DNA from: Corbicula japonica
Lineage: Eukaryota > Mollusca > Bivalvia > Venerida > Cyrenidae
NCBI GenBank assembly: GCA_038501625.1
Contig: JAZAYU010000052.1
Span: 3,873,955 to 3,937,954, forward strand
Direction of reading: 5' to 3'
DNA: 64,000 bases
Shown: one piece after another, positions 12,000 through 24,440 of the stretch
How the letters are laid out: every line of letters starts with the position of its first letter
Numbering within the stretch: the stretch's first letter is position 1
Position numbers and translations under genes: made by a program
The notes under the pieces: generated by a model
The model's input: only the letters and a program-made list of their open reading frames with translations
What the model was told of the DNA's origin: nothing
Database searches by the model: none

Positions 12000-14900
12000 A
12001 GATAAATATGCTGTATGTTGCGGGCCTCCACTGGACCTCCAGTGGAGGGCAAGGGACACATATAGCAGAAAGGTAGACACACGACTACATAAACTCATTC
12101 ACAATCTTTGTTAATAACTAAAATGTTTGTTTCGTTTTTTTGTTGTTTTTTTTTTTAAATTTTATTCATTTTTTCTTTGTTTTATTTTTATCTAATCAAT
12201 GTATCAATCGTTGTTTCCTATTAATGTTTCGTTCAAAATTTTATTCTTTTTATTTTAAACTTAATGTTTCATTCTTTTCTTCAATATTTTATTCTTATGC
12301 TCATTCATTGTTTATTTCTTCCTTTGAATGGGTCATTCTAATACTTAATCTTTTTATTTCTTAATTCCACACAATGTATCGGTCTTTATTTCATGTTATG
12401 TTAAGTTTATTCTTTCAATGTTATTCTTTATACAATTTTTGCTTTTGTCTTCCTTTGAATGTTTCATCCTTACTTTCATAATTTGTTTCATACTTCACTT
12501 CAATGATTGACTCTTTATTCCTTTCAATGTTTCATTCTTAATATCATTTTTATTTTTCTTACGTTTCGTCGTTTTGTTTTTGTTTTCTTACTTAATGTCA
12601 TTCCTTAATACATTTCTAATTGTATTGTTAAGTTTATTCCTAATTTTGATATTTTATAATTATTGCAATATCTGTTTGTGTGTTACTTTCTATTCCCCTC
12701 AATTTATTGTTATTTTATGTCTACCGTGTCAGAGAGATAAATATGCTTAATGTTGCGAGCCTCCACTGGACTTCCAGCAAGGGCAAGGGACACTTACATC
12801 AGTAAGATAGACACACTACTACATAACCTAATTCAAATTCTTTGTTTATAACTTAACTTGTTTTAAATTTTATTCTTTTTTTTCTTTTATTTTTATCTAA
12901 TCAATGTATCATTCGCTCTTTACTATTAATATTTCCTTCAAAATGTAAATTTTTGTTTTACTTTTTCTTAAATGTTTCATTCTTTTCTTCAATGTATAAG
13001 TCTTATTTTCATTCATTGTTTCATTCTTCCTTTCAAAGTTTCTTTCTAATATTTAATCTCTTTTGTTTCTTATTTTCATCTTTTTTCAGTTTTCATTTCA
13101 ATAATTCATTAGTTCTTCCATTCTTCCATTCGTTGTATCATTTTTGGTTTCATTTTTTAGTCTTTCTTACATTTCGTTGTGTTTGTTTTCTTTCTTACTA
13201 TCTTAGTGTCATTCGTTAATACATTCTTAATTTTATTCTTACTTTCATTCCTAGTTTTGATACTTTATATTTATTGTTATAACTTTTTTGTGTGTTTCTT
13301 TCTATTTCCCTAACTTTATTGTTGTTTTTCCGTCTACCGTATCCAAGAGATAAATATGCTATATGTTGCGGGCCTCCACTGGACTTCCAGTGGAGGGCAA
13401 GGGACACATACAACAGTAAGATAGACACATTACTACATAACCGCATTCAAATTATTTGTTTATAACTTAACTTTGTTTCGTTTTAAAATTTTTTTCGTTC
13501 TTTTATTCTTATCTAATCAATGTATCATTCGCTCTTTTCTATTAACGTTTTGTTCAAAATGTCATTCTTTGTTTTAGTTTTAATGAAAAGTTTCATTCTT
13601 TTATTTAATGATTTAGTCTTAAGTTCGTTCATTGTTTCATTCTTCCTGTCAATGTTTCTTTCTTATTATATCTTTTTTTATCTTATTTTCATCATTTTTT
13701 TTCATTTCAATGTTTCATTCTTTCTTTCAATGTTTCATTCTTATTTTTATTCTGTGTTGCATTCGTAATTTTATTCTGTTTTTATTCTTCTTTCAATGTT
13801 TCGTTCTTAATTTCACTCAATATCTCAGTTTTTATTTCTAGTTTTGTTAAGTTTATTCTTTCCATAATATTCTTTATATCATTCTTGGTTTTATTCTTCC
13901 TTTGAATGCCTCATTCGTTATTTCATACTTTATTTCACACTTCATTTCAAAGATGCATACTTTCTTCCATTCTTCCTTTCAATGTTTCACTTTCACTCTT
14001 AATTTCATTATTTATTCTTTCTTGCATTTCGTTATTTTTGTTTTGTGTTTGTTTGTTTTTTTCGTTTATACATTCTTAATTTCTTTTTTCATTCCTAATT
14101 TTTAAATTTTAAGAATATTGTAATTTGTTTTTGTGTTTCTTACTATTTCCCTAAATTTATTTTTATTTTTATGTCTACCGTATCCAAGAGATAAATATGC
14201 TGTATGTTGCGGGCCTCAACTGGACTTCCAGTGGAGGGCAAGGGACACATACAGCAGTAAGGTAGCCCCACCACTATATAACTTCATTCAAATTCTTTGT
14301 ATATAACATGTTTGTTTATAAATGTTTGATTCGTTTCTAATTTTATTCTGTTTGCTTTCTTTTATTCTTATCAATGTATCATCCGCACTTTCCTATTGAT
14401 GTTTCGTTCAAAATTTCATTCTCATTTTACTTTTAATTAAATGTTTTTTTTCCTTTCTTCAATGTTTTATTCTGTGTTTCATTCATAAATTTTATTCCCT
14501 TTTTATTCTTCCTTCAATGTTTCTTTCTGAAATAACCTCCATATTTCAGACTTATTTCATGTTAAGTTTATTCTTCCAATTTTATTCTGTATATCATTCT
14601 TGGATTTATTATTCCCTTAAATGTCCCATTCTTAATTTCATACCTTGTTTCATACTTCATTTCAATGATTCATTCTTTCTTCCATTCTTCCTTTCAATGT
14701 TTCATTCTTAATTTCATAAATTTATTCTTTCTTACATTTCATTGTTTGTGTTTACTTACTTAATGTCATTCTTTCAAACATTCCTAATTTTATTGATATT
14801 TTCATCCCTAATTTTGATATTTTATAATTTTAGTATTATACTTTCCTTGCCCTCCACTGGACCTACAGTGGAGGGCAAGGGACACATGTTATGTTAACTT

Positions 14901-17900
14901 TATTCTTTCAATGTTATTCTTTATATCATTCTCGGTATTATTCTTCCTTGAACTGTCTTATTCTTAACTTTATACTTTGTTTCATACTTCATTTCAATGA
15001 TTCATTCTTTCTTCCATTCTTCCTTTCAATGTTTCATTCTTAATTTCATTATTTATTCTTTCTTACATTTCGTTGTTTTTGTTTTCTTACTTAATGTCAT
15101 TCTTTAATACATTCGTTAATTTTATTGTTATTTTCATTCCTTATTTTGATATTTTTTAATTTTTGTTATATCTTATTCCTTGCCCTCCACTGGACGTCCA
15201 GTGGAGAGCAAGAGACACATACAATTGTAAGGTTGACAACTACTACATAACCTCATTCAAATTCTTTGTTTATAACTTTACCTTAATGCTTGTTTCGTTG
15301 TTTTTTCTGTTTGTTTTCTTCTATTCTTATCTAATCAATGTATGATTCGCTTATTCCCATTAATGTTTCGTGTAAAATTTCATTCTTTGTTTTATGTAAA
15401 TTAAATGTTTAATTTTTATCTTCGATGTTTTAGTCTTACGTTCATTCATTGTTTCATTCTTCCTTCTTGTGTTTCATTCAGTTATTTAATCTTTTCTTTT
15501 AATTTCATCCTTGTCCACTTTTGATTTCAATGTTTCATTATTTCATTCAATGTTTCATTCTTACTTTTATTCTGTGTTTCATTCATAATTTTATTCTGTT
15601 TTTTTATTCTTCCTTCCATATTTCTTTCTGAATTTCACTCCATATTTCAGTCTGTTTTTCATGTTATGTTAAGTTTATTCTTTCAATGTTATTGTTTATA
15701 TCATTCTTGCTATCATTCTGCCTTGAAATGTCTCATTCTTAATTTCATACTTTGTTTCATACATCATTTCAATGATTCATTATTTCTTCCATTGATGCTT
15801 TCAATGTTTTATTCTTAATTTCATTATTTATTCTTTCTTACATTTCGTTGTTTTTGTTTTCTTACTTAATGTCATTCTTTAATACATTCCTAATTTTATT
15901 GTTATTTTCATTCCTAATTTTGATATTTTATATTTTTTGTTATATCTTATTCCTTGCCCTCCACTGGACGTCCAGTGGAGGGCAAGGGACACATACAACA
16001 GTAAGGTAGACACACTACTACATAACCTCATTCAAACTCTTTGTTTATAACTTAATCTTAATGCTTGTTTCGTTTAATTTTTTCTGTTTGCTTCCTTCTA
16101 TTCTTATCTAATCAATGTATCATTCGCTTTTTCTCATAAATGTTTCGTGTAAAATTTCATTCTTTGGTTTATTTTAATTTAATGTTTAATTCTTATCTTC
16201 GATGTTTTAGTCTTATGTTCATTCATTGTTTCATTCTTCCTTCTTATGTTTCATTCAGTTATTTAATCTTTTCTTTTAATTGTCATCCTTTTTCCATTTT
16301 TGATTTCAATGTTTCATTATTTCATTCAATGTTTCATTCTTACTTTTATTCTGTGTTTCATTCATAATTTTTTTCTGTTTTTTATTCTTCCTTCAATTTT
16401 TCTTTCTGAATTTCACTCCATATTTCAGTCTGTATTTCATGTTATGTTAAGTTTATTCTTTCAATGTTATTGTTTATATCATTCTTGCTATCATTCTGCC
16501 TTGAAATGTCTCATTCTTAATTTCATACTTTGCTTCATACATCATTTCAATGATGCATTCTTTCTTCCATTCTTCCTTTCAATGTTTTATTCTTAATATC
16601 ATTATTTATTCTTTCTTACATTTCGTTATTTTTTGTTTTCTTACTTAATGTCATTCTTTAATACATTCCTAATTGTATTGTTATTTTCATTCCTAATTTT
16701 GATATTTTATAACTTTTGTAATATCTTATTCCTTGCCCTCCACTGGAGGTACAGTGGAGGGCAATGGACATATACAGCAGTAATGTTGACACACTACTGC
16801 TTAACCTCATTAAAATTCATTTTTATAACTTAACCTTAATGTTTGTTTCGTTTAAATTTATTTCTGTTCTCTTTCTTTTATTCTTATCTAATGAAAGTAT
16901 CATTTGCTCTTTCATATTAATATTTCGTCCAAAATTTCATTCTTTGTTTTATTTTTAATAAAATGTTTCAATCTTTTCTTCAATGTTTTTGTCTTAGGTT
17001 CATTCGTTGTTTCATTCTTTCTTCTAATGTTTCATTCTAATATTGAATCTTTTTTATATTTTTTTTATTTCATCCTTTTTCCAATTTTATTTCAGTGTTT
17101 CATTCTTTCTTTAAATGTTTCATTTTTAATTTTATTCTGTGTTTCATTCATAATTTTATTCTATTTTTATTCTTCCTTCAACGTTACTTTCTTAATTTTA
17201 CTTCATATATCAGTCTTCATTCCATGTTATGTTAAGTTTATTCTTTCAATGTTATTCTTTATATCATTCTTGGTTTTATTCTTCCCTTCAATGTCTCATT
17301 CTTATTTTCATATTTTGTTTCATACTTCACTTCAATGATTCATACTTTCTTCCATTCTTCCTTTCAATGTTTCATTCTTAATTTCATTATTTATTCTTTC
17401 TTGCATTAAGTTATTTTAAATTTGTTTTCTTTCTTAATGTCATTCGTTAATACATTCTTAACTTTATTGTTAATTTCATTCCTAATTTTTATACTTTATA
17501 ATTATTGTGATATCTTTTGTGTGTTTCTTTCTTTTTCCCTAAATTTATTATTATTTTTATTTCTGCCGTATCCGTGAGATAAATATGCTGTATGTTGCGG
17601 GCCTCCACTGGACCTCCAGTGAAGGGCAAGGGACACATACAGCAGGAAGGTAGACACACTACTACATAACCTCATTTCAATTCTTTGTTTATAACTTAAC
17701 TTAATTGTTTTTTTCGTTTTTAATTTTGATCTTTTTTTTCTTTCTTTAATTCTTATCTAATCAATGTATCTTTTGTTCTTTCCTATTCATGTTTCATTCA
17801 AAATTTCATTCTTTGTTTTATTTTTAATTAAATGTGTTCTTCTTTTCTTCAATGTTTTAGTCGTATTTTGATTCTGTGTTTCATTCATAATTTTTTTCTG

Positions 17901-19920
17901 TTTATTATTCTTCATTCAACGTTCCTTTCTTAATATCACTCCATATTTCAGTCTTTATTTCATGTTAAGTTTATAATTTTCAATGTTATTCTTTATATCA
18001 TTCTTGGTTTTATTCTTACTTCAAATGACTTATTCTTAATTTCATACTTTGTTTCATACTTCATTTCAATAATTCATTCTTTCGTTCATTCTTCCTGTCA
18101 ATGTTTCATTCTTAATTTCATTACTTATTTTTCTTACATTTCGTTGTTTTTGTTTTTGCCTTAATTCATTCGTTAATACATTCTTAATTTCATCATTATT
18201 TGCATTCCTAATTTTGATATTTATGATTATTGTAATTTCTTTTAAGTGTTTTTCTTTTTATTTCCCTACATTTATTCTTATTTTTATGCCACAATTTTTT
18301 GGAGATTAATATGCTCTATGTTTCGGGCCTCCACTGGACCTCCAGTGGAGGACAAGGGACACATACAACAAAAAGATTGACACAATATTACGTAAATTCA
18401 TTCAAATTCTTTATTACTGAATTTTAATGAGTATTTTTATTTTAAGTGTACTCTATTTTTATTCTTTTTTAATACTTTCCTAAGCTTTATTCTTAATCAA
18501 TTTAGTCAATGTATCATTCGTTCTTTCCTTTTAATGTTTCGTACAAAATTTCATTATTGTTTTTATTTTAAGTCTTTGTACATTCTTCTCTTCAATGTTT
18601 AAGTCTTAGTTTCATTCTATTATTTATTGTTTCAATCTTCCTTCATTTTTTTATTTATGGGTTTTTTGTTTCTTTCTTACTTTTTCCCTTTTCCATTTTC
18701 ATTCATTCTTTCATCTTTTCTTACAATGTTTCATTCTCAATTTCGTTCTTTGTTTCATTCATAATTTCAGTCTGTCTTTCATTCTCGTTTCAATGTTTCG
18801 TTCTTAATTTTTAATTTCACTCCTTATTTGATCTTAATTTTATGGTTTGTTAAGTTAATTCTTTCAATATAGCATTCTTTTTCATTATTGGTTTCATTTT
18901 CCTTTAAATGTCTCATGCTTAATTTCAAACTTCATTTCATACTTTATTTCAATGATATTTTCTTTGTTTTATTCTCTCTTTCAATGTTTCATTCTGTTTT
19001 TCAATGTTCCATTCTTTATTTTATTCTTAGTTTCATTCTTAATTTCATTCTATGTTTCCTTTCTCCTTTCAATGTCTCATTTCTAAATTCACTCTTTTTC
19101 GGTCTTAATTTCATTTTTTGTTTCGTTTGTCCCATGAATGTCGTATTCTGATATTTGTTTTTTGTTTCACTATTCCTTTCAAAGTTTCATTCTTAGTTTT
19201 ATTTTTTTTTGTCATAGCTACTCATATTCTTTATTTCATTTTTCTTTTAAGTGTTTCATTCATTTATTGCTTAATTCTTAATTTATTCATTGTTTCGTTT
19301 TTTTGTGTTTTTTTTCACTGTTTCATTCTACATTTCATACTTTGTTTCCTTACTTATTTATTTCATTGTTTCATTCTCTCTTATCAACATATTCAATGAT
19401 AAGTTTTTAATTTAATTCTTCGTTTAATTTTTAATTTCATTCTTCGTTTAATTCTTCCGGTTAATGTTAAATTCTTATTTAAATTGTTTGTTTCAGACTG
19501 AACTTCATTACTTGTTTCATTCTTCCTTTCAATTTTTTTTATTCTTTTTTACTTTCCTATATCCTTATTAATTTCTTAATTTTGTTATCAATTTCATTCG
19601 TTGTATCATATGTCTTATTTGCATTATTTGTTTCATTGTATTATTTTCTTTCTTTGATTTCGTTGTTTTCTTTTCTTTTTGAAAGTAATTCTTAATTTAA
19701 TTGTTATTTTCTTTCCCAATTTTGTCATGTATTATTATAGTAATTTTTGTGTGTTTAATAATTATAGAAATTTTTCTGTGTTTATTATTCTCTAATTTTA
19801 TTGTTAATTTTATGTCAACCGTATCCGTGAGATAAATATGCTGTATGTTGCGGGCCTCCACTGGACCTCCAGTGGAGGGCAAGGGACACATACAGCAGTA
19901 TGGTAGACACAATATTACAT
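12000..19920 (+). repeat. Hairpin-bearing tandem array (11 copies)
   Basis: Within the T-rich tract, eleven copies of a GC-richer segment recur with hairpin starts at about 12025, 12760, 13373, 14214, 14845, 15178, 15952, 16731, 17602, 18328 and 19855. Each has a palindrome (CCTCCACTGGA, short centre, TCCAGTGGAGG), then GGCAAGGGACACATACA, then a conserved tail up to CTACATAACCTCATTCAAA. Most spacings are 610-870 bp; one is 333 and one is 1527. The units starting near 15178 and 15952 are nearly identical over about 774 bp, so part of the array is young. Small minus-strand frames over the hairpins are repeat translations, not genes. Confidence 0.85.
15952..15987. repeat. Perfect 36-nt palindrome within the array
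   Basis: The half-site CCTTGCCCTCCACTGGAC is followed directly by its exact reverse complement, with no spacer. Related but imperfect versions lie at 14845-14880, 15178-15213 and 16731-16766. Confidence 0.95.
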
Positions 19921-20580
19921 AATCTGCTTCAAACTGTTTAAACCTTAATTTTAAAAATTTGTTAGTCACCATTTTAGCCAATCAGATGCTTGAGATTTGA
20001 GACTGAAGTCTCAAAACAACTAAGGGAAATAACAAAAAATGACTTCATTCAGTCCTGACACCAATCCTGAATTCCCAATGTCCGTTGTCCCGTGCAATAA
20101 TCGTCATACTCCATCTTCTAAGAGACGTGTTGATTTGAAGTTGATTACGGCCTTACTCTACTTTACTCTACTCTTCTATTGATCTGATGCATGATCCACA
20201 ATTCCTGGAATATAATAACAACATAATAAGAATACACAGAAAACAACTAGCAACTAGATAGGCATTTAGTTTAAAAAAATGAAATTTTTAAATTTGACGT
20301 CTGTCAAATATTGTAAACAATCGAAATGCCTGTAAATATGGTCAGTCAATGAAGCATAGCATAGGTGTTGCTCACAATTTGACAGGTAAAATATATAAGA
20401 TCGTTTACAATTTATTTCAATTTAGCATTATCAAAACAACTTCACTTATGTTTTAATAATAAAAACATTGCTATACCTGGAAAAAATGTAATTTATTCAT
20501 TTTTCCAGATATTAAAATAATTAAAAAACTTTACAAAGGAATTTTCTTTTTTTTAAAATGACCTTTGCAGTGATTGGATA
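19920..20580 (-). repeat. Exon-like repeat unit, copy A
   Basis: First of four copies (A-D) of a unit of roughly 600-800 bp. Read on the minus strand, it has a splice-acceptor-like TTATTATATTCCAG at 20218-20205, then an exon-like core to about 20065. The donor seen in other copies (GTAAGT) is lost here by a small deletion, and the core contains an in-frame stop. The flanking part (TTGTAAACAATCGAAATGCC, ACTTTACAAAGGAATTTTC) is shared by all copies. This is a non-functional copy. Confidence 0.7.
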
Positions 20581-21300
20581 TTATATATAAAATGACTTAC
20601 ATTCAGTCCTGAAACACATCCTCTTAAAATATAAACAACTACAGCAGCGCAGTTCAAATCACTTGACTTGATAAACACCGTGAAGTCATGATTTCCAAAT
20701 GCCCGTTGTCCCGTGCACTAATTGTTCTACTCCATAATCTTGAAGATGTGTAGATTTGAAGTTGTTTAGCGCCTTCCTCCACTAAAATTTATCTGATGCA
20801 TGATCCACAATTCCTGGAATATAATAACAACATAATAAGAATACACAAATCAGCCAACAACTAGATTATCATTTAGTTATTAAAAATTAAAAAATTTAAT
20901 GAAATTTTAAAATGTGACATCTGTCAGATATTGTTAACAATCGAAATGCCTGTACAAAATGATCAGTGAATGAAGTAAATATAAGATCGTTAACAATTCA
21001 TTTCAATTAAGCTATTTCAAGATAAATACACTTATATATAAATAATAAAAATAGGGTTATACCTTGAAAAAATTAATGTATCCATTTATCCAGAAATTAA
21101 ACTTATTGCACAAACTTGACAAAGGAATGTTTTATCTTTTGAAAATGAACTGTGTGGCGACTGGATGTTTGTAATCACGTGCAAAGGCATAAGAAAATAA
21201 TTCAAAGTTGTTGTTTCCCTTTGACTGTTGTAAATGCTGTATAAATATATGGAAGTTAAAGCGGATCAAAAAAGCATAGGAAAAATAACGAGAGCCAGTC
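20581..21300 (-). repeat. Exon-like repeat unit, copy B
   Basis: Same unit as copy A, with an intact minus-strand donor (GAAT|GTAAGTC near 20600) and an acceptor-like site near 20820. The exon frame is broken by a TAG early in the core. It keeps a segment, GAACTGCGCTGCTG, that is also present in copy D but missing from copies A and C. The unit tail holds TGGATGTTTGTAATCACGTG, shared with copies C and D. Confidence 0.7.
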
Positions 21301-21479
21301 GGAAACGACTGCACACTCGACTATTCGAATAGTCGGAAATGAAGCACATTTTAAATTGGGCTTCATTTAAACTTTGGAGTAAGTCATGAGTTAATAACAC
21401 CCCCCAACACACACATGAACAAATGCTACTTGATCCAAGTTAAGAAATCAATAAATTACACTTAATATATTCTTTGATA

Positions 21480-22045
21480 TGGTACCGTTCAGTACAGTAT
21501 GGCATCGAATGGTATATTATAGTATAGTATGGTATAGTATAGTATGGTATGGTAAAGTAAAGTAAAGCATAGCATAGCATAGCATAAAAAAGCATAGAAT
21601 AGCATAGAATAGCATAGTATAGTATAAAGTATAGTATAAAGTATGGTATGGAATAGTATGGTATTGTATGTGGAATGGTATGGTAGGGTTTGAGATATGG
21701 TATATGGTGTGGCGTGGTGAGGTGAGGTGAGTGGTGTGTGATATGTCGTGTGGTGTGGTGTGGATGGGCGTGGTGTGGTGTGGTGTGTTGGTGTGTGGTG
21801 AGTTGGTGTGTCGTCTGTGGTGTGTCGTGTGTGGTGAGTCGTGTCGTGTCGTGTCGTGTCGTGTCGTGAGTAGAGTAGAGTAGAGTAGAGTAGAGTAGAG
21901 TAGAGTAGAGTAGAGTTTATAGTTTATAGTGTTATATAGTGTGGTGTGGTTAAGTGTGGTGTGGAATGGTTTGGTATGGTATGGTATATAGTATTGTATT
22001 GTATGATCTAGTATAGTATTGTATATAGTATGTAGCAGTATGGAA
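21480..22045. repeat. Compound pentanucleotide microsatellite
   Basis: A long compound run of five-base words: TATAG/TATGG, then GCATA, GTGTG-type words, GTCGT, GAGTA (about 14 near-perfect repeats at 21865-21915), then back to GTATG. The five-base register persists while the word mutates along the array, so this is one evolving pentamer array rather than several independent ones. Confidence 0.9.
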
Positions 22046-22199
22046 CAGTGGGGGAGGTACAGCGCTCAGATACCCTTGACCATGCACCCCCTCTACCCCA
22101 CCCCACCACCAACCCTAAAATCAATCAACACTTTTTACCAAAGTATGTTAAGTTCATTTTTATAATACCTTTTCTATAGCATAACATAAGAAAGGAAAT

Positions 22200-22680
22200 A
22201 TCATGCAAACTTTAACCATAATTTGTAAGTCTTAATTTATAATTTCTTAGTAAAATATGGCAACAATTAACAGATTAAATAACAAAGCAAGGTAAAGTTA
22301 TGGGTCTTTGATCATCAACCTCCCGTATGATAAATAAAGGTGTACAAAGTTAGAAAGCTGTAGTATGAAAGTTATGAGCTTTTACCAGCTTGCACGCAAA
22401 CTTTAACCTGAATTTCTAAGTTGAAAAAGGGCCATAGTTTTAACAAACTGGAAGTTAGAGTTATGGGTCTAGGCTTAAACACTCGGGATATGATGATAAA
22501 TGAGTGTTAAAAGTTTTAAAGCTGTAGAATAAGTAGTATGGAAGTTATGAGTTTGTACACTAGCTTGCACGCAAACTTTAACCTGAAAGTTGAAAGGGGG
22601 CAGTAATTTGATCAAATGAAGTTAGAGTTATGGTTCTTGACAAACATGCTCAGGGTCATGATGGTGAACAAATTTGACTG
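22200..22680 (+). repeat. Tandem repeat of about 175 bp, 2-3 diverged copies
   Basis: GCACGCAAACTTTAACCTGA occurs near 22392 and 22567, a period of about 175 bp, with a more diverged copy starting near 22204. Each is followed by GTTAGAGTTATGG-like and TGATGATAAA-like words. From memory, similar sequence is common in clam intergenic DNA; that recollection is not tested here. Confidence 0.7.
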
Positions 22681-22689
22681 GTCTTCAGA

Positions 22690-23460
22690 TTTAGTTTTAT
22701 AATCTGGCATATTATAATTTTTATTGGACAAATAAAAGTGAAGATCATGGCGTCCAATTATGGCTCTACCTGTATAGCAAAGTCTCACTAATTGAAATGT
22801 TGAAAAAACTAAGGAAGTAACAAAAATGTCTTACATTCAGTCCTGACTCAAATCCTTCATTCCAAATGTCCGTTTTCCAGCGCACTAATCGTCCTCCATG
22901 CTCTAAGAGACGTGTAGATTTGAAGTTATTAAGGGCCTTACTCCACTCAAATTGATCCGATGCAACAATTCCTGGAATATAATAACAACATAATAAGAAT
23001 ACACGGAAAACAACTAGCAACTAGATTATCATTTAGTTTTTTAAATGAAAATGAAATTTTAAAATGTGACGTCTGTCAAATATTGTTAACAATCGAAATG
23101 CCTGTAAATATGGTCAGTCAATAAAGCATAGCTTTCACATGTTCACAATCTGACAGGAAAAAAAATATAAGATCGTTTACAGTTCATTTAAATGTATCTA
23201 TATCAAGGCAACTACACTTTTAATTTAAAAAAAATTGCTATACCTGGAAAACATGTAATTTATCCATTTATCCAGAAATTAAAATTATTGCAAAAACTTT
23301 ACAGAGGAATTTTATTTTTTGAAAATGACCTTTGCGGTGATTGGATGTTAGCTATCACGTGCAAAGGTAAGAGAAAAATCATTCTTAGTAGTTGTTTCCC
23401 TTTGCCTGTTATTAATATATAGAAGACAAGGCGGATCAAAAAGAATAGGGCAAATAAAAA
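22690..23460 (-). repeat. Exon-like repeat unit, copy C (open core)
   Basis: This is the best-preserved core. On the minus strand, acceptor-like TTATATTCCAG ends near 22973 and is followed by an open stretch that includes SDQFEWSKALNNFKSTRL, ending at a donor-like GAAT|GTAAGA near 22830. The core lacks the internal NCAAA-coding segment found in copies B and D. No known domain is recognised. Upstream of the acceptor the frame has a stop, so a signal peptide is not supported in this copy. It could be one alternative exon of a host gene, or part of a transposon. Confidence 0.55.
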
Positions 23461-23629
23461 CAACCAAGTCTTTTTACATTAAAATTTATTAAATTAAAAT
23501 CTCATATCAGCTACCAATTTTATTAGGTATTATTCATTTGTATGTGAGCTCTAGTGAGTGTTTAAAGAAGGGGTTCGCGAGTAAACGAGATTTTTTTTAG
23601 CAATTCTGCGTTAATAATTTACAGTAACA

Positions 23630-23880
23630 CCCGCTCTTTAGACCACGATTAGGACTGGTCAGAAGTGGTCTTCATAGTGAGGCAGTCTTTTTGTCGGGGT
23701 AGAATATAATGCAAATTTGTACAATGAAATGTACAAATTGAAATGTTGATCTTAATACAAATATGGCATTTATTTCGGGATGTTCTTTATTAAAGGTATA
23801 ACAACAATAATATTAACTAAATCTGGAGACCAGTCCCAAATCTCAAGCATTAGATTGGCTTAAATGGCGACTAGTCTAAA
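23630..23880 (+). repeat. Single-copy precursor of the 52-bp minisatellite, with half hairpin
   Basis: The stretch with TCGGGGTAGAATATAATGCAA and TTTGTACAATG at about 23693-23735, followed by CATTTATTTCGGGATG, matches the 52-bp unit amplified at 29270-30777, but is present here essentially once. Upstream context (GACCACGATTAGGACTGG) also matches the sequence preceding the big array at 29215. Half of the AATCAGATGCTTGAG hairpin family follows at 23835-23880. Confidence 0.65.
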
Positions 23881-23950
23881 TACAACGAAGGCCTTTATTT
23901 TGGGATGATCTTTATGAAAGATATTACTATAATAATAGAAACTAATGCCC

Positions 23951-24440
23951 AAGGTTATAAAACTGAGGTTGGAAACCAGTCTCAAATCCCAACCATCTAA
24001 TTGGCTGAAATGGCGACTGGTCACTATTTCAGCCAATCAGATGCTTGAGATTTGAGACTGATTTCCATGCTCAGTTTTATAACCTTGGGCATTAGTTTCT
24101 ATTATTATAGTAATATCTTTCATAAAGATCATCCCAAAATAAAGGGTTTATTTTAATACCGTTAAAATATTTAATTAAATGACGATTGCCGGTAATTTCC
24201 GAGAATTAGATTCATTTTATGAGACGAGAAACCTGATTGGTTTGTAGTTTCTTGTCATATAATTGGTCCGTTTTTTCAAATAATAGTTGAATTTCGCGCA
24301 TTCTTCTTCACTGTGAAAATTTTTCGTTACCGCGCACACAAATAGTTCTTGGATTGTTGTTTATTTGGAGCCCAACAGTGCTCAAATTTTAAGTTTTAAA
24401 ACTTATTTTGTGTATTTTGACTGTAATTATTCAAGTGGAA
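23951..24440 (+). mobile_element. Left inverted arm flanking the DIRS-like element
   Basis: This sequence recurs in inverse orientation at 27606-28091. The arms look identical over nearly their whole length by eye. They differ only near the ends, for example at the outermost TTATAACCTT region and the innermost base before GAAC. The outer 150 bp of the arm is a member of the short hairpin family seen elsewhere in the window; the inner 340 bp (TTAATACCGTTAAAATATTT to CTGTAATTATTCAAGTG) is specific to this element. Confidence 0.85.

Larger units (their letters stand above)
1..19700 (+). repeat. Giant T/C-rich degenerate satellite-like tract
   Basis: Almost all of the first 19.7 kb consists of variants of three short modules on the plus strand: TTTCATTCTT, TTTCAATG and AATTTCATTCTTTG. 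They often join as a composite of about 44 bp (12+8+12+12). Purines are scarce on the plus strand and G is rare. The tract is open in several plus frames for 60-145 codons at a time because its words spell Phe, Ser, Leu, Ile and His codons. These frames have no start context, no domain and no codon bias beyond the repeat itself, so I annotate no genes here. Units are heavily diverged, which suggests an old array. Other repeats listed below lie within it. Confidence 0.9.

Noticed and set aside
11892..13446. Minus-strand frames sharing YVSLALHW and SSGGPQH
   Set aside because: The similarity comes from the repeated hairpin segment in the array, not from a gene family.
553..19399. Many plus-strand frames of 60-145 codons rich in Phe, Ser, Leu and Ile
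   Set aside because: They are translations of the TTTCATTC-type repeat, overlap each other in different frames, and have no domain or splice evidence.
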